Source: Bacteroidota bacterium (GTDB lineage Bacteria; Bacteroidota; Bacteroidia; Bacteroidales; P3). From it: 38,893 bases of DNA. The notes beneath the pieces were generated by a model, which worked only from the letters and a program-made list of their open reading frames with translations, was not told the origin of the DNA and ran no database searches. Shown piece after piece: positions 31,649 to 38,893 of this stretch; the first letter of the stretch is position 1; each line of letters opens with the position of its first letter. A program made the position numbers and the translations under genes. Where the stretch lies: positions 1 to 38,893 of the forward strand of contig JAEZKK010000013.1 of NCBI GenBank assembly GCA_023415495.1. Direction: 5' to 3'.

Positions 31649-32518
31649 ATGTATAAATTAATCATAACATTAATTGTTTTAGGTATTATGGCAACCAATA
31701 GTAAGACTTATTCGCAGGAAAGCTCTTCAGAAAATAATAATAAATCTAAGAGGATAGGTATTGCTCTTTCGGGTGGAGGGGCTTTGGGTTATGCACATAT
31801 TGGGTTTTTACAGGCTATGGAAGAGTATAAGATAAATCCTGAGGTGATTTCCGGTACTTCTATGGGAAGTATTATAGGTGTTTTATATTCTGCAGGTTAT
31901 AAGCCTATTGAGATATTCGACTTGGTTGATAAGGAGAATATGAATAGTCTCTTTAATGTGATTAAGCTAAATAAAAGTTTTGGGAAGGGTTTTTTTAATC
32001 ATGATAAACTCAGGAAATTGCTTGAGAAAAGTATATCTCATAATAGTTTTGACTCACTGAAAACCAGGTTTTACTGCTGTGTTACGGATTTTAATACAGC
32101 TTCTTATAGGCATATTTCTAAGGGAGGATACCTTAGAGAATATATATCTGCCTCTGCTTCAATACCTATTATCTATGAGCCAGTTGAGGTTGAAGGGGAG
32201 CAATATGTTGACGGGGGGCTAATGCAGAACCTCCCTGTTGAGCCACTTATTGAGGAGGGATGTGATTTAATAATTGGAGTTGATGTTGTAAGTGCAACTA
32301 AGAGGATTGAAGTTAGTGGGTTATCGAATATTTTAGATAGGACAATTACCCTAACAATTATGCAGAACACAAGCTTTTGGGCTGAGAAATGCAATTATGT
32401 AGTCAAGCCAAATCTTCAAGATTATACAATTATGGACTTCGATAAGGCTAACGAATTATTTGAAATAGGTTACCAAGCAGGGCTGATATTCTTTAAGAAT
32501 TACAAGAGATATTTCTAA
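31649..32518 (+). CDS. Secreted patatin-like phospholipase without barrel domain
   Basis: A 289-residue lipid hydrolase of the patatin family. An N-terminal signal peptide (about 1-23) precedes the domain. The oxyanion hole is ALSGGGALGYAHIGFLQA, the nucleophile serine is in ISGTSMGSIIGVLYSAGY, and the catalytic aspartate is in YVDGGLMQNLPVEPL. Many exported Bacteroidota patatins continue into a POTRA/BamA-like barrel and exceed 700 residues; this one stops after the catalytic domain with no frame of that kind downstream. It may be a free periplasmic lipase. It lies just right of array C. Confidence 0.9.
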   Translation: MYKLIITLIVLGIMATNSKTYSQESSSENNNKSKRIGIALSGGGALGYAHIGFLQAMEEYKINPEVISGTSMGSIIGVLYSAGYKPIEIFDLVDKENMNSLFNVIKLNKSFGKGFFNHDKLRKLLEKSISHNSFDSLKTRFYCCVTDFNTASYRHISKGGYLREYISASASIPIIYEPVEVEGEQYVDGGLMQNLPVEPLIEEGCDLIIGVDVVSATKRIEVSGLSNILDRTITLTIMQNTSFWAEKCNYVVKPNLQDYTIMDFDKANELFEIGYQAGLIFFKNYKRYF

Positions 32519-32544
32519 TATTATCAATAGAAATACTTTGTTTT

Positions 32545-32751
32545 CTATCTCCCTGTTCTTCTTGGATCTCTAACCTTATACCTCTCTCTTACCTTATTTG
32601 TCTTCTTTGCCGAGTAAGGTCTAAGTCCTATTCCATCTCCGTAATAGGCAGAAGAGGAAGAACTTGAACAGCTTGTAAGGCTAAGGTTAAGCCCAGAAAA
32701 TAGTATAATAAGTATAGCGAATAAGCTTAATTTCAATTTCAATCTTTTCAT
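32545..32751 (-). CDS. Small Ser-rich lipoprotein (68 aa)
   Basis: A 68-residue protein with a signal and lipobox SLTSC, giving Cys28. The mature part begins with a run of serines, then AYYGDGIGLRPYSAKKTNK and a strongly basic end (RERYKVRDPRRTGR). The basic tail could touch nucleic acid, peptidoglycan or lipid A, but no function is known. It starts 1 bp after the LysE stop codon, so the two are co-transcribed. Confidence 0.75.
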   Translation of the reverse strand: MKRLKLKLSLFAILIILFSGLNLSLTSCSSSSSSAYYGDGIGLRPYSAKKTNKVRERYKVRDPRRTGR

Positions 32752-32752
32752 A

Positions 32753-33406
32753 TTAATTCTTTATATTATTTACAATAGGAGTAACATCCAAAAACAAAGT
32801 TGCAATAAGGTAGATTCCAAAGAGGACTAAAATAGACCCGATAATTCTATTTAAATAGGTAATAACATTATCAGTCATAAATCTTTTTAGCTCATTAGCA
32901 ATAGCACATTTCAGCAAATCGGTAATAAAAACAGTTATAAGAATAGATGATAAAAAAGTTATCTGGAGTTCAACAGTCGGGTGGGAACTTGCTATTCCGA
33001 CAGGTAGGAACCAGAACATCCATATTCCCGGATTAGCAATATTAAACAAAAAACCCTTTAAAAAATACTTATAATGGAATTTTAATTGGATTTTAATATC
33101 CTTGCTTTTAGGAATTGGTGCATGTCTTTTAAAAGCTGTATATACTCCAAATGCCAGTAATACAGCACCTCCAGCAATAGTTAGCATGTTTTGTGCTTTA
33201 GGAGTATCGAAGAAAGAGCTTAGACCATACCAAGCCACAAATACCATAATAATATCGCTAAGAGATATACCTAAGGCTAATTGGTAACCAACTCTAAAGC
33301 CTTTAGAAACACTTGTCTGAATTAGAGCAAAGAAAGCAGGTCCTGCCATTAGAGCAAGAGTAAGTCCAAATAATATTCCTTGAGTTATTGTATGAAAATA
33401 AAGCAT
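32753..33406 (-). CDS. LysE-family amino-acid exporter
   Basis: A 217-residue inner-membrane exporter with six hydrophobic segments. The N-terminal GILFGLTLALMAGPAFFALI, with a following GFRVGYQLALGI, is the LysE/RhtB signature. Substrate (lysine, homoserine, threonine or other) cannot be set from sequence. FNIANPGIWMFWFLPVGI in the second half fits the family's NP(x) motif. A TATATTTG box is 37 bp upstream. Confidence 0.9.
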   Translation of the reverse strand: MLYFHTITQGILFGLTLALMAGPAFFALIQTSVSKGFRVGYQLALGISLSDIIMVFVAWYGLSSFFDTPKAQNMLTIAGGAVLLAFGVYTAFKRHAPIPKSKDIKIQLKFHYKYFLKGFLFNIANPGIWMFWFLPVGIASSHPTVELQITFLSSILITVFITDLLKCAIANELKRFMTDNVITYLNRIIGSILVLFGIYLIATLFLDVTPIVNNIKN

Positions 33407-33442
33407 ATAATCAACTTAGTAATAATTCCCTTTTTTAGAATG

Positions 33443-33450
33443 CAAATATA
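33443..33450 (-). promoter_or_regulatory. -7 box of the LysE/lipoprotein unit
   Basis: CAAATATA on the plus strand is TATATTTG on the minus strand. Confidence 0.6.
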
Positions 33451-33609
33451 CGATTTTTCTCAATAATTTATTATTCAAAACATAGATTTTAATTGGAAAT
33501 AACTTGTTTTTTAAACCGATACTAATTGAAAGGAAAATGAATATTTCTAAGTCTGAATAATATAAGCCTTTTCTTATCCAATTCTAATAATACTTATTCA
33601 AAAAACTCG

Positions 33610-33617
33610 TATCTTTG
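33610..33617 (+). promoter_or_regulatory. -7 box of ribBA
   Basis: TATCTTTG, 21 bp before the ATG at 33639. No FMN riboswitch-like sequence fits in the short leader. Confidence 0.65.
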
Positions 33618-33638
33618 CAAATCAAAATTTGAAATAAA

Positions 33639-34859
33639 ATGGAAATAAAACTAAATACAATAGAGGAGGCGATAGAGGACTTTAAACAAGGTAAATTATT
33701 GATTTGTGTTGATGATGAGGATAGGGAGAATGAAGGAGATTTTATATTCCCTGCAGAAATGATTACTCCTGATATTGTTAACTTTATGATTACTCATGGA
33801 AGAGGGTTAATGTGTACACCAATAACTGAAGAAAGAGCTAAGGAATTGAATTTAGAGATGATGGTTACAGACAATACCTCCTCTCATGAAACTCCTTTTA
33901 CAATTTCAGTTGACAAAATAGGAGATGGTTGTACAACAGGTATTTCTACTCACGATAGAGCAAAGACAATTAAGGCAATTGCAGATCCAAATACAAGACC
34001 AGAGGAATTGGGCCGTCCAGGACATATCTTCCCTCTTAGGTCTAAATCCTCTGGGGTATTACAAAGAAGCGGACATACAGAGGCTTGTGTGGATTTAGCA
34101 CTCCTTGCAGGATTATATCCAGCAGCAGTTCTTGTTGAAATATTAAATGAAGATGGGACAATGGCTCGATTGCCAGAATTAATGAAGATTTCTCAGAAGT
34201 TTGGAATAAAGATTATCTCAATTAAAGACCTTATAGCTTATAGAGTAGCTAACGAGACCTTGATTAGAAAAGAACAAGAAGTATTTCTTCCAACAGAATG
34301 GGGAGAGTTTATACTAATTGCGTATACTCAACTAAATAATGGGGCAACCCATATGGTTTTGAAAAAAGGTGAGTGGGAAAAGGATGAACCAATATTAGTT
34401 AGAGTGCATTCTTCTTGTGCCACTGGTGATATATTTGGCTCATGCAAATGTGATTGTGGAGGACAATTACATAAAGCAATGTCAATGGTTGAGAGGGAAG
34501 GCAAAGGAATGGTTATATATATGAGTCAAGAGGGGAGAGGTATTGGTTTAATTAATAAATTAAAGGCATATCATTTACAAGAGCAGGGAATGGATACAGT
34601 TGAAGCAAATATTGCTTTAGGATTTAAGCCAGATGAGAGAGATTATGGAGTGGGAGCTCAAATTTTAAGAGACCAGAATGCAAGAAAAATTCGTTTAATG
34701 ACCAATAATCCAGTAAAGCGTACCGGTTTAGAAGGCTATGGATTGGAAATAATAGAAACAATTCCAATTATTATTGAAGCTAATAAATATAACGAGAAGT
34801 ATCTTAAAACCAAGAAGGAAAGGATGGGACATAGTTTAAAGATGGAAGATAATAAATAA
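33639..34859 (+). CDS. ribBA: Bifunctional DHBP synthase / GTP cyclohydrolase II
   Basis: A 406-residue riboflavin enzyme. The N-terminal half (about 1-205) is RibB: CVDDEDRENEGDF and THGRGLMCTPITEERA are the metal and ribulose-5-phosphate sites, and RSGHTEACVDLA follows. The C-terminal half is RibA: RVHSSCATGDIFGSCKCDCG binds zinc through three cysteines, and YMSQEGRGIGLINKLKAY carries the catalytic arginine region. Both halves keep their key residues. It makes the two precursors of the riboflavin pathway. Single gene, with a leader too short for an FMN riboswitch. Confidence 0.96.
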   Translation: MEIKLNTIEEAIEDFKQGKLLICVDDEDRENEGDFIFPAEMITPDIVNFMITHGRGLMCTPITEERAKELNLEMMVTDNTSSHETPFTISVDKIGDGCTTGISTHDRAKTIKAIADPNTRPEELGRPGHIFPLRSKSSGVLQRSGHTEACVDLALLAGLYPAAVLVEILNEDGTMARLPELMKISQKFGIKIISIKDLIAYRVANETLIRKEQEVFLPTEWGEFILIAYTQLNNGATHMVLKKGEWEKDEPILVRVHSSCATGDIFGSCKCDCGGQLHKAMSMVEREGKGMVIYMSQEGRGIGLINKLKAYHLQEQGMDTVEANIALGFKPDERDYGVGAQILRDQNARKIRLMTNNPVKRTGLEGYGLEIIETIPIIIEANKYNEKYLKTKKERMGHSLKMEDNK

Positions 34860-34909
34860 GAATTATTATAAAACTTCATTTTTAACTTGCCTTTTCTTGA
34901 AAAATATCA

Positions 34910-34917
34910 TATATTTG
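34910..34917 (+). promoter_or_regulatory. -7 box of the coiled-coil/zapA unit
   Basis: TATATTTG with TTG at 34887-34889, 20 bp upstream, as the -33 element. Confidence 0.7.
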
Positions 34918-34939
34918 CATTTAGGAAAACAAAGGAAAT

Positions 34940-35254
34940 ATGGCAAATGATTTAAAGACATTAGTATCATCAATTGAGCATAAGCTCAGAATACTTTTGA
35001 ATAAGAAATCAGAATTAGAGTCAAGGCTCCAGAGTTTGGAAAATGAATTATATGAAACTAAACTAACTATAGAAAGACAAAAAGAAAAGATAAAACACTT
35101 AGAAGAGCAAGTAAAAATATATAAAATAGGAGAATCGATAAATAGTAATAATTCAGATATAACAGAGGTTAAACTGAAAATTAATGATTTGGTTCGCAAG
35201 ATTGACAGGTGTGTGGGAATGATTACGAAAAAAGAGCAACATAATAAAGACTAA
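34940..35254 (+). CDS. Coiled-coil protein upstream of zapA
   Basis: A 104-residue protein. About residues 12-68 are a continuous coiled coil with clear heptads (LNKKSELESRLQSLENELYE, IERQKEKIKHLEEQVKIYK). A short C-terminal domain (SDITEVKLKINDLVRKIDRC) is the best conserved part in my recollection of such proteins. Genes of this kind sit immediately before zapA in Bacteroidota. A ZapB-like partner role at the Z ring would fit but is inference. The zapA start is 8 bp after its stop. Confidence 0.8.
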   Translation: MANDLKTLVSSIEHKLRILLNKKSELESRLQSLENELYETKLTIERQKEKIKHLEEQVKIYKIGESINSNNSDITEVKLKINDLVRKIDRCVGMITKKEQHNKD

Positions 35255-35262
35255 TAAAGGAA

Positions 35263-35556
35263 ATGGAAGAGGATTTATTGATTAGTGTTGAAATAGCTGA
35301 TAGAATATATAAGGTAAGGGTTTCGAGAAAGGAAGAAGAAGTATTTAGAAAGGCTGTTAATGTTGTTAAGACCAAAACAAAGGAATATGCAGATACGTTT
35401 GCATATAAAGATAAACAAGATCTTTTAGCGATGGTTTTGCTCCAGTATTTGACATCTTATATAAAATTGGAAGACCAACAGAACTTTTTTAAAGAGAATT
35501 TGTTTGTTAAATTAGAAGAGATAGAGAATTTATTGGAAGAAGATTTAAATAAATAA
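35263..35556 (+). CDS. zapA: Cell division protein ZapA
   Basis: A 97-residue ZapA-family protein that stabilises FtsZ filaments at midcell. The N-terminal half (LLISVEIADRIYKVRVSRKE) forms the small alpha/beta domain, with EVFRKAVNVVKTKTKEYADT next. The C-terminal part is a coiled coil ending in EEIENLLEEDL. Length and order are normal. It is 8 bp after the coiled-coil gene and directly upstream of the 6S-like RNA. Confidence 0.9.
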   Translation: MEEDLLISVEIADRIYKVRVSRKEEEVFRKAVNVVKTKTKEYADTFAYKDKQDLLAMVLLQYLTSYIKLEDQQNFFKENLFVKLEEIENLLEEDLNK

Positions 35557-35563
35557 AAAAATA

Positions 35564-35762
35564 TGCCCGCATTGATTCAAATCAGTTTGAAAACTCAACA
35601 TTAAAACTGAAATGAGTGAGCTTAATCGGGATAAAACAGGCCTCAACCCATTTGCTGGGTTTCCTTTTAGGAACAGTGGAAGTTTGATAACCGGTAGCCC
35701 TTGAATCTTTTATTCTTGGAGTTCTTCATTACTCCATATTTGATGAAGTGCGGGTTTTTTAG
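35564..35762 (+). ncRNA. ssrS: 6S RNA-like RNA (ssrS)
   Basis: About 190 nt between zapA and rny with no open frame but a strong fold. The 5' end 35566-35582 pairs with 35738-35754 (CCCGCA with TGCGGG, then a 3-nt internal loop, then TCAAAT with ATTTGA), followed by a T6 tract. Inside are an apical hairpin AACCCA/TGGGTT (35645-35661) and a side hairpin GGAGT/ACTCC (35718-35735). A long closed rod with a central unpaired zone, a length near 190 nt and the zapA neighbour all fit 6S RNA, which binds RNA polymerase in stationary phase. Its own promoter is not clear; it may be processed from the zapA transcript. A covariance model search was not possible. Confidence 0.75.
35751..35762 (+). terminator. 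T-tract terminator of the 6S-like RNA
   Basis: The closing stem of the RNA (ending CGGG) runs straight into six T residues, so the RNA carries its own terminator. Confidence 0.6.
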
Positions 35763-35803
35763 TTTATCCTAACTTTTTATTTTTCGATTAAATATATTTT
35801 TAG

Positions 35804-35811
35804 TACTTTTG
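35804..35811 (+). promoter_or_regulatory. -7 box of rny
   Basis: TACTTTTG matches TAnnTTTG. The leader to the rny ATG is about 120 nt and holds two short upstream frames. Confidence 0.6.
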
Positions 35812-35831
35812 TTGCTTAATCTAAATCAAAA

Positions 35832-35941
35832 ATGATTTTGCAGCTTGCGTTTATTTTAGTAAATAATATAAACACAAGCAATTAATTAATGAATTAAAAA
35901 TTAAAATGAACAAACTAACTATAAACAAATTTATTTTATGA
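35832..35941 (+). promoter_or_regulatory. rny leader with two short upstream ORFs
   Basis: ATG at 35832 opens MILQLAFILVNNINTSN and stop. A second ATG at 35906 opens MNKLTINKFIL, whose TGA (35939-35941) overlaps the rny start codon as ATGA. This is the geometry of translational coupling. Neither frame is long enough to prove by codon statistics. Confidence 0.3.
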
Positions 35942-37488
35942 CTACAATAAGCATAATAGTATGTATAATCGTTGCCATAGCATTCACTGGATTGGGAATT
36001 TTTCTGGCAACAACAAAACTTCGTGAGTCTTTAACTAAGGACGCAAAACAAGTATTAGCTGAAGCTGAGGAGAAAACTGAAATACTTAAGAAAGAGAAAA
36101 TACTCCAAGCGAAAGAGAAATTCTTACAATTAAAATCAGATCACGAAAAACAAGTTCAAGAGAGGAATAATAGGATTATGCAATCCGAAAATAAACTCAA
36201 ACAAAAAGAACAAGAGATAAGACTTAAGATTGAAGAGTTTCAAAAGAAGCATAATGAATTTAATCAAGCAAGAGAGAATTTAAACAAACAATTAGAATTG
36301 CTTGCTCAACGTCAGGCAGAGGTAGAAAAAACTTTCCAAACAAGTGTTCAGAAATTAGAACAAATAGCAGGTCTTAGTGCTCAAGAAGCTAAACAACAAC
36401 TAATAGAGGCAATGACTCAAGAGGCAAGAAATGAATCCATGAATAGAATTATGGAGATTGTTGAAGAGGCAAAACTTACCGCAAACCAACAAGCTAAAAA
36501 AGTTGTTATCGAGTCTATTCAAAGGACTGCTACAGAAAATGCAATAGAAAACACTGTTTCTGTATTTAACTTAGAAAATGAAGAGGTAAAGGGTAGAATT
36601 ATAGGACGTGAGGGAAGAAATATCCGTACTTTAGAAAACCTAACTGGAGTAGAAGTTATTATTGACGATTCTCCTGATGCAATTATTCTTTCTTGTTTCG
36701 ACCCTGTTAGAAGAGAAATTGCAAGACTTGCATTACATAAATTAGTAACTGACGGAAGAATCCACCCTGCAAGAATTGAAGAAGTTGTTGCAAAAACCAA
36801 GAAACAAGTTGAACAAGAAATTATCGAAACAGGTAAGAGAACTTGTATTGACCTTGGTATTGTTAATCTACATCATGAATTAGTAAGAATGATTGGTAAG
36901 ATGAAGTATCGTTCTTCTTATGGTCAAAACCTATTACAACACTCAAGAGAGGTAGCTAACCTATGTGCTACTATGGCTTCAGAGCTTGGATTAAACCCTA
37001 AGATTGCAAAACGTGCAGGACTTTTACACGATATTGGTAAGGTGCCAGACAATGAACCAGAACTTCCACATGCTATCCATGGTATGAAGCTTGCTGAAAG
37101 ATGTAAGGAAAAACCAGAGATATGCAATGCAATAGGAGCTCACCATGACGAAACTGAAATGGAAAGTCTTTATGCACCAATTGTTCAAGTTTGTGATGCT
37201 ATCTCAGGAGCAAGACCAGGAGCAAGAAGAGAGGTTGTTGAGGCTTATATTAATAGATTAAATAAGTTAGAGGAAATGGCAATGTCTTACCCTGGAGTTG
37301 TAAAAACCTATGCTATCCAAGCAGGACGTGAGTTAAGAGTTATTGTAGCTGCTGAAAAGATTAGCGATAATGAAGCTAACCAAATCTCCTTAGATCTTTC
37401 TAAGAAGATACAATCAGAAATGGTATTCCCAGGAATGATAAAGGTAACGGTAATTAGAGAAACTCGTTCCGTAAGCTATGCAAAATAA
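35938..37488 (+). CDS. rny: Ribonuclease Y
   Basis: A 516-residue membrane-anchored endoribonuclease that starts mRNA decay. One N-terminal transmembrane helix (about 3-23) is followed by a long coiled coil to about 200, a KH domain (KGRIIGREGRNIRTLENLTG), and an HD domain with metal residues in AGLLHDIGKVPDNE and IGAHHDETEM. The C-terminal domain is complete. Length and order are those of the family. A terminator follows. Confidence 0.97.
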   Translation: MTTISIIVCIIVAIAFTGLGIFLATTKLRESLTKDAKQVLAEAEEKTEILKKEKILQAKEKFLQLKSDHEKQVQERNNRIMQSENKLKQKEQEIRLKIEEFQKKHNEFNQARENLNKQLELLAQRQAEVEKTFQTSVQKLEQIAGLSAQEAKQQLIEAMTQEARNESMNRIMEIVEEAKLTANQQAKKVVIESIQRTATENAIENTVSVFNLENEEVKGRIIGREGRNIRTLENLTGVEVIIDDSPDAIILSCFDPVRREIARLALHKLVTDGRIHPARIEEVVAKTKKQVEQEIIETGKRTCIDLGIVNLHHELVRMIGKMKYRSSYGQNLLQHSREVANLCATMASELGLNPKIAKRAGLLHDIGKVPDNEPELPHAIHGMKLAERCKEKPEICNAIGAHHDETEMESLYAPIVQVCDAISGARPGARREVVEAYINRLNKLEEMAMSYPGVVKTYAIQAGRELRVIVAAEKISDNEANQISLDLSKKIQSEMVFPGMIKVTVIRETRSVSYAK

Positions 37489-37506
37489 ATGAAATAAAAC
37501 ATTAAT

Positions 37507-37540
37507 AAAAAGCTGTCATTGCTAAATTGACAGCTTTTTT
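37507..37540 (+). terminator. Rho-independent terminator after rny
   Basis: A 12-bp stem (AAAAAGCTGTCA at 37507-37518, TGACAGCTTTTT at 37528-37539) with a short loop and T-run. It lies 20 bp before the next gene. Confidence 0.92.
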
Positions 37541-37559
37541 TATATAAATCTCTTTTATA

Positions 37560-38447
37560 ATGTTTGAATTAGAGAACGCAAGTGAGTTTATAGACTATTA
37601 TCAAAAAGCATTTCGCCTTAGAGTTTATAAAGTAAATTATAGCTATAAAGGAGAAGATGTTGGTCTACTATGCGTTAAGAAAAGAAATAAATATGTTAGC
37701 CTTCCAATCCTATCACTTGGAGCGTTTGAAAGAGATTCAAAAAATTATATCTCAGTAAATAAGAAAATAGAAATAAGAGATAGGTTCCCGAGTAATCAAA
37801 ATTCATATAATCAGAAAATTCTCTACGAGTTAAGTTTTGAAAATAATAGTTATAGCCTCCCTTCTGATATTAAAAGAAAAGTAAATAAAGCAATAAAGAA
37901 TAATATTCAAATTAAAGAATTGAATAATTGGAATAAAGATTCTCTAAACGATAAAATTCTTTTAAATGATTTCTATAAAGTATATTCTAAGAGAATGCAT
38001 TCTATTGGAGTTCCAGTTCTTAGTAAGAAACAGATTATTCATAGGTTAGAGAGTAAACGCTATGTTTTATTTATTGCATATTATTATGGTAAACCAATTG
38101 GGGGAGCAAGCTTAAATAAGATTACAAGTAATTATTATGAAAACGAATTAATCGCAACTAACCCTATTTATAATAAACTCTACACAAGTTACTTGCTCCA
38201 TTATTCTATGATTAAACTCTCCAAAAAAGAAAATGCAATAACTTATTCCATGGGTAGGGGTTCAAAAGATTCTAAAGTATCTGACTTTAAGAAACATTGG
38301 AAAGGGGAAGAAATAGATTTGTATTGGACTAATAATCAAAGAGAATATTTTTCTAAATTCAAGACCTTGTTTCAAACTCAGTGGAAATACCTCCCATATT
38401 CATTAACCTTATTAATAGGTCCCTTGATTCATAAGATAATTAATTAG
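37560..38447 (+). CDS. FemAB/GNAT-like acyltransferase-fold protein
   Basis: A 295-residue protein of the GNAT-related FemAB/Acetyltransf_6 type. The N-terminal half has VGLLCVKKRNKYVSLPILSL. The second GNAT-like half has FYKVYSKRMHSIGVPVLSK and FIAYYYGKPIGGASLNKI, then LLHYSMIKLSKKENAITYSM with GRGSKDSKVSDFKKHWKGEE, which is the typical end of this group. Members transfer aminoacyl or acyl groups, often to peptidoglycan precursors, lipids or capsule; this one's substrate is unknown. It stands alone after the rny terminator, with no TAnnTTTG box that I can find, so its promoter is unclear. Confidence 0.75.
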   Translation: MFELENASEFIDYYQKAFRLRVYKVNYSYKGEDVGLLCVKKRNKYVSLPILSLGAFERDSKNYISVNKKIEIRDRFPSNQNSYNQKILYELSFENNSYSLPSDIKRKVNKAIKNNIQIKELNNWNKDSLNDKILLNDFYKVYSKRMHSIGVPVLSKKQIIHRLESKRYVLFIAYYYGKPIGGASLNKITSNYYENELIATNPIYNKLYTSYLLHYSMIKLSKKENAITYSMGRGSKDSKVSDFKKHWKGEEIDLYWTNNQREYFSKFKTLFQTQWKYLPYSLTLLIGPLIHKIIN

Positions 38448-38763
38448 AAAAAAAGATATTTAAACCCTATTTCCTGACTTTGTCAATGATTCACCCTAAT
38501 TGAGATTTCAAACCCAAAGAGAAGAAGGGGGATTTGAACATAGAGAAAGAGGATAAAGAATGATTTTAACATAAACAGCAAAAAACCTACATTTTGATAA
38601 CATTATGCAGGTTTTGCTGTTAAATATGGTTAACGAGATAGGCTCCTGAAATTTGCATATTCAAAACCCTCAGCCCAAGAGGAAAGAAATATTAGTTAAT
38701 TACTCATAATGAATTTCTAATATTTCGATGAAAAACCTCAACATTCGACCTTTTTCGAAATAA
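38448..38763. other. Non-coding stretch with two hairpins before the right-end repeat
   Basis: No gene is visible. Two inverted repeats occur: 38576-38592 with 38609-38623 (AACAGCAAAA.. with TTTTGCTGTT, two-base bulge), and AAATATTAG/CTAATATTT (38687-38695 with 38717-38725). The first lacks a T-run and so is not a normal terminator. Confidence 0.5.
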
Positions 38764-38893
38764 ACCAAGTCTTTTTATTTTTTTCCTTGATAAAAATTTA
38801 TTTTTCCTTGATATCTTTTCGAAGAAATTCAGTTTATTTTCAAGTAAATAGCTATTCTATCCCAATAGAATTTGATTCTACGAAAATAGAATC
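38764..38893 (+). repeat. Terminal direct repeat, right copy
   Basis: Copy of bases 1-130 with one visible change (C at 38857). It carries the same 21-bp-periodic CTTGAT motifs and GAATTTGATTC units and is cut by the window end. Confidence 0.95.

Noticed and set aside
32527..32548. Hairpin between patatin and the small lipoprotein as a terminator
   Set aside because: Only a 7-bp AT-rich stem with no T-run; too weak to call.
1..38893. Circular plasmid, suggested by identical ends
   Set aside because: Core chromosomal genes fill the window, no replication or partition gene is present, the ends differ by a base, and the shared segment is itself a repeat.

Overview
The window looks like chromosomal DNA of an AT-rich member of the Bacteroidota, most likely Bacteroidales-like. 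The evidence is gene content and promoter style. Gene content includes a fused NfnA-NfnB oxidoreductase, an SDR-type threonine dehydrogenase beside kbl, a Rho with a long disordered insertion, PG0541- and PG_1098-like proteins, PorT-like barrels and a single-chain GlyRS. Most transcription units are preceded by the Bacteroidota -7 box TAnnTTTG rather than a sigma70 -10 box. I see no tRNA, rRNA, transposase, phage gene or CRISPR array.

Layout. 340-7284 (-) is a six-gene efflux operon: TetR regulator, TolC, membrane fusion protein, RND pump, PG0541-like protein, YqaA-type membrane protein. 7846-12660 (+) holds a secreted coiled-coil/barrel protein with an SAH/MTA deaminase-type amidohydrolase, then kbl and a threonine dehydrogenase (threonine to glycine plus acetyl-CoA). 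A 41-residue lipoprotein (-) and msrB (+) follow. 13516-18095 (-) is an operon rho, unknown helical protein, GDPD, glyS, with a long rho leader. 18341-21099 (+) is a small membrane protein and the Nfn fusion, facing a rhomboid protease (-) with overlapping stop codons. 22058-23559 (+) carries two outer-membrane-type proteins. 23525-27666 (-) is an operon cca, miaA, OmpA-like, O-methyltransferase. 27885-29909 (+) is serC-serA. 29999-31192 (-) is a THUMP-like methyltransferase. 31649-32518 (+) is a secreted patatin. 32545-33406 (-) is a LysE exporter and a small lipoprotein. 33639-38447 (+) holds ribBA, a coiled-coil protein, zapA, a 6S-like RNA, rny and a FemAB/GNAT-like protein.

The most unusual content is not protein coding. 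Arrays of short palindromes with a strict 21-23 bp period occur at the left end and in three divergent intergenic regions (7.5, 21.8 and 31.3 kb). They combine TTTGAT/CTTGA motifs every 21 bp with a locus-specific four-copy palindrome block: TGGTAGCTACCA or TGGTAGGTACCA every 23 bp, or TAATGGCATTA every 22 bp. Two loci also share an indel-free 87-bp right flank containing a promoter-like box directed into the array. I do not recognise this family. The two ends of the window are 130-bp direct copies (one mismatch) of one such array, so the contig probably stops in a dispersed repeat.

Other points of note are a three-copy 14-bp tandem repeat inside the signal-peptide codons of the OmpA-like gene, where any one-copy change shifts the frame; a zapA-6S RNA gene order like that of enterobacteria; and several promoters so close to the start codon that the mRNAs should be almost leaderless.
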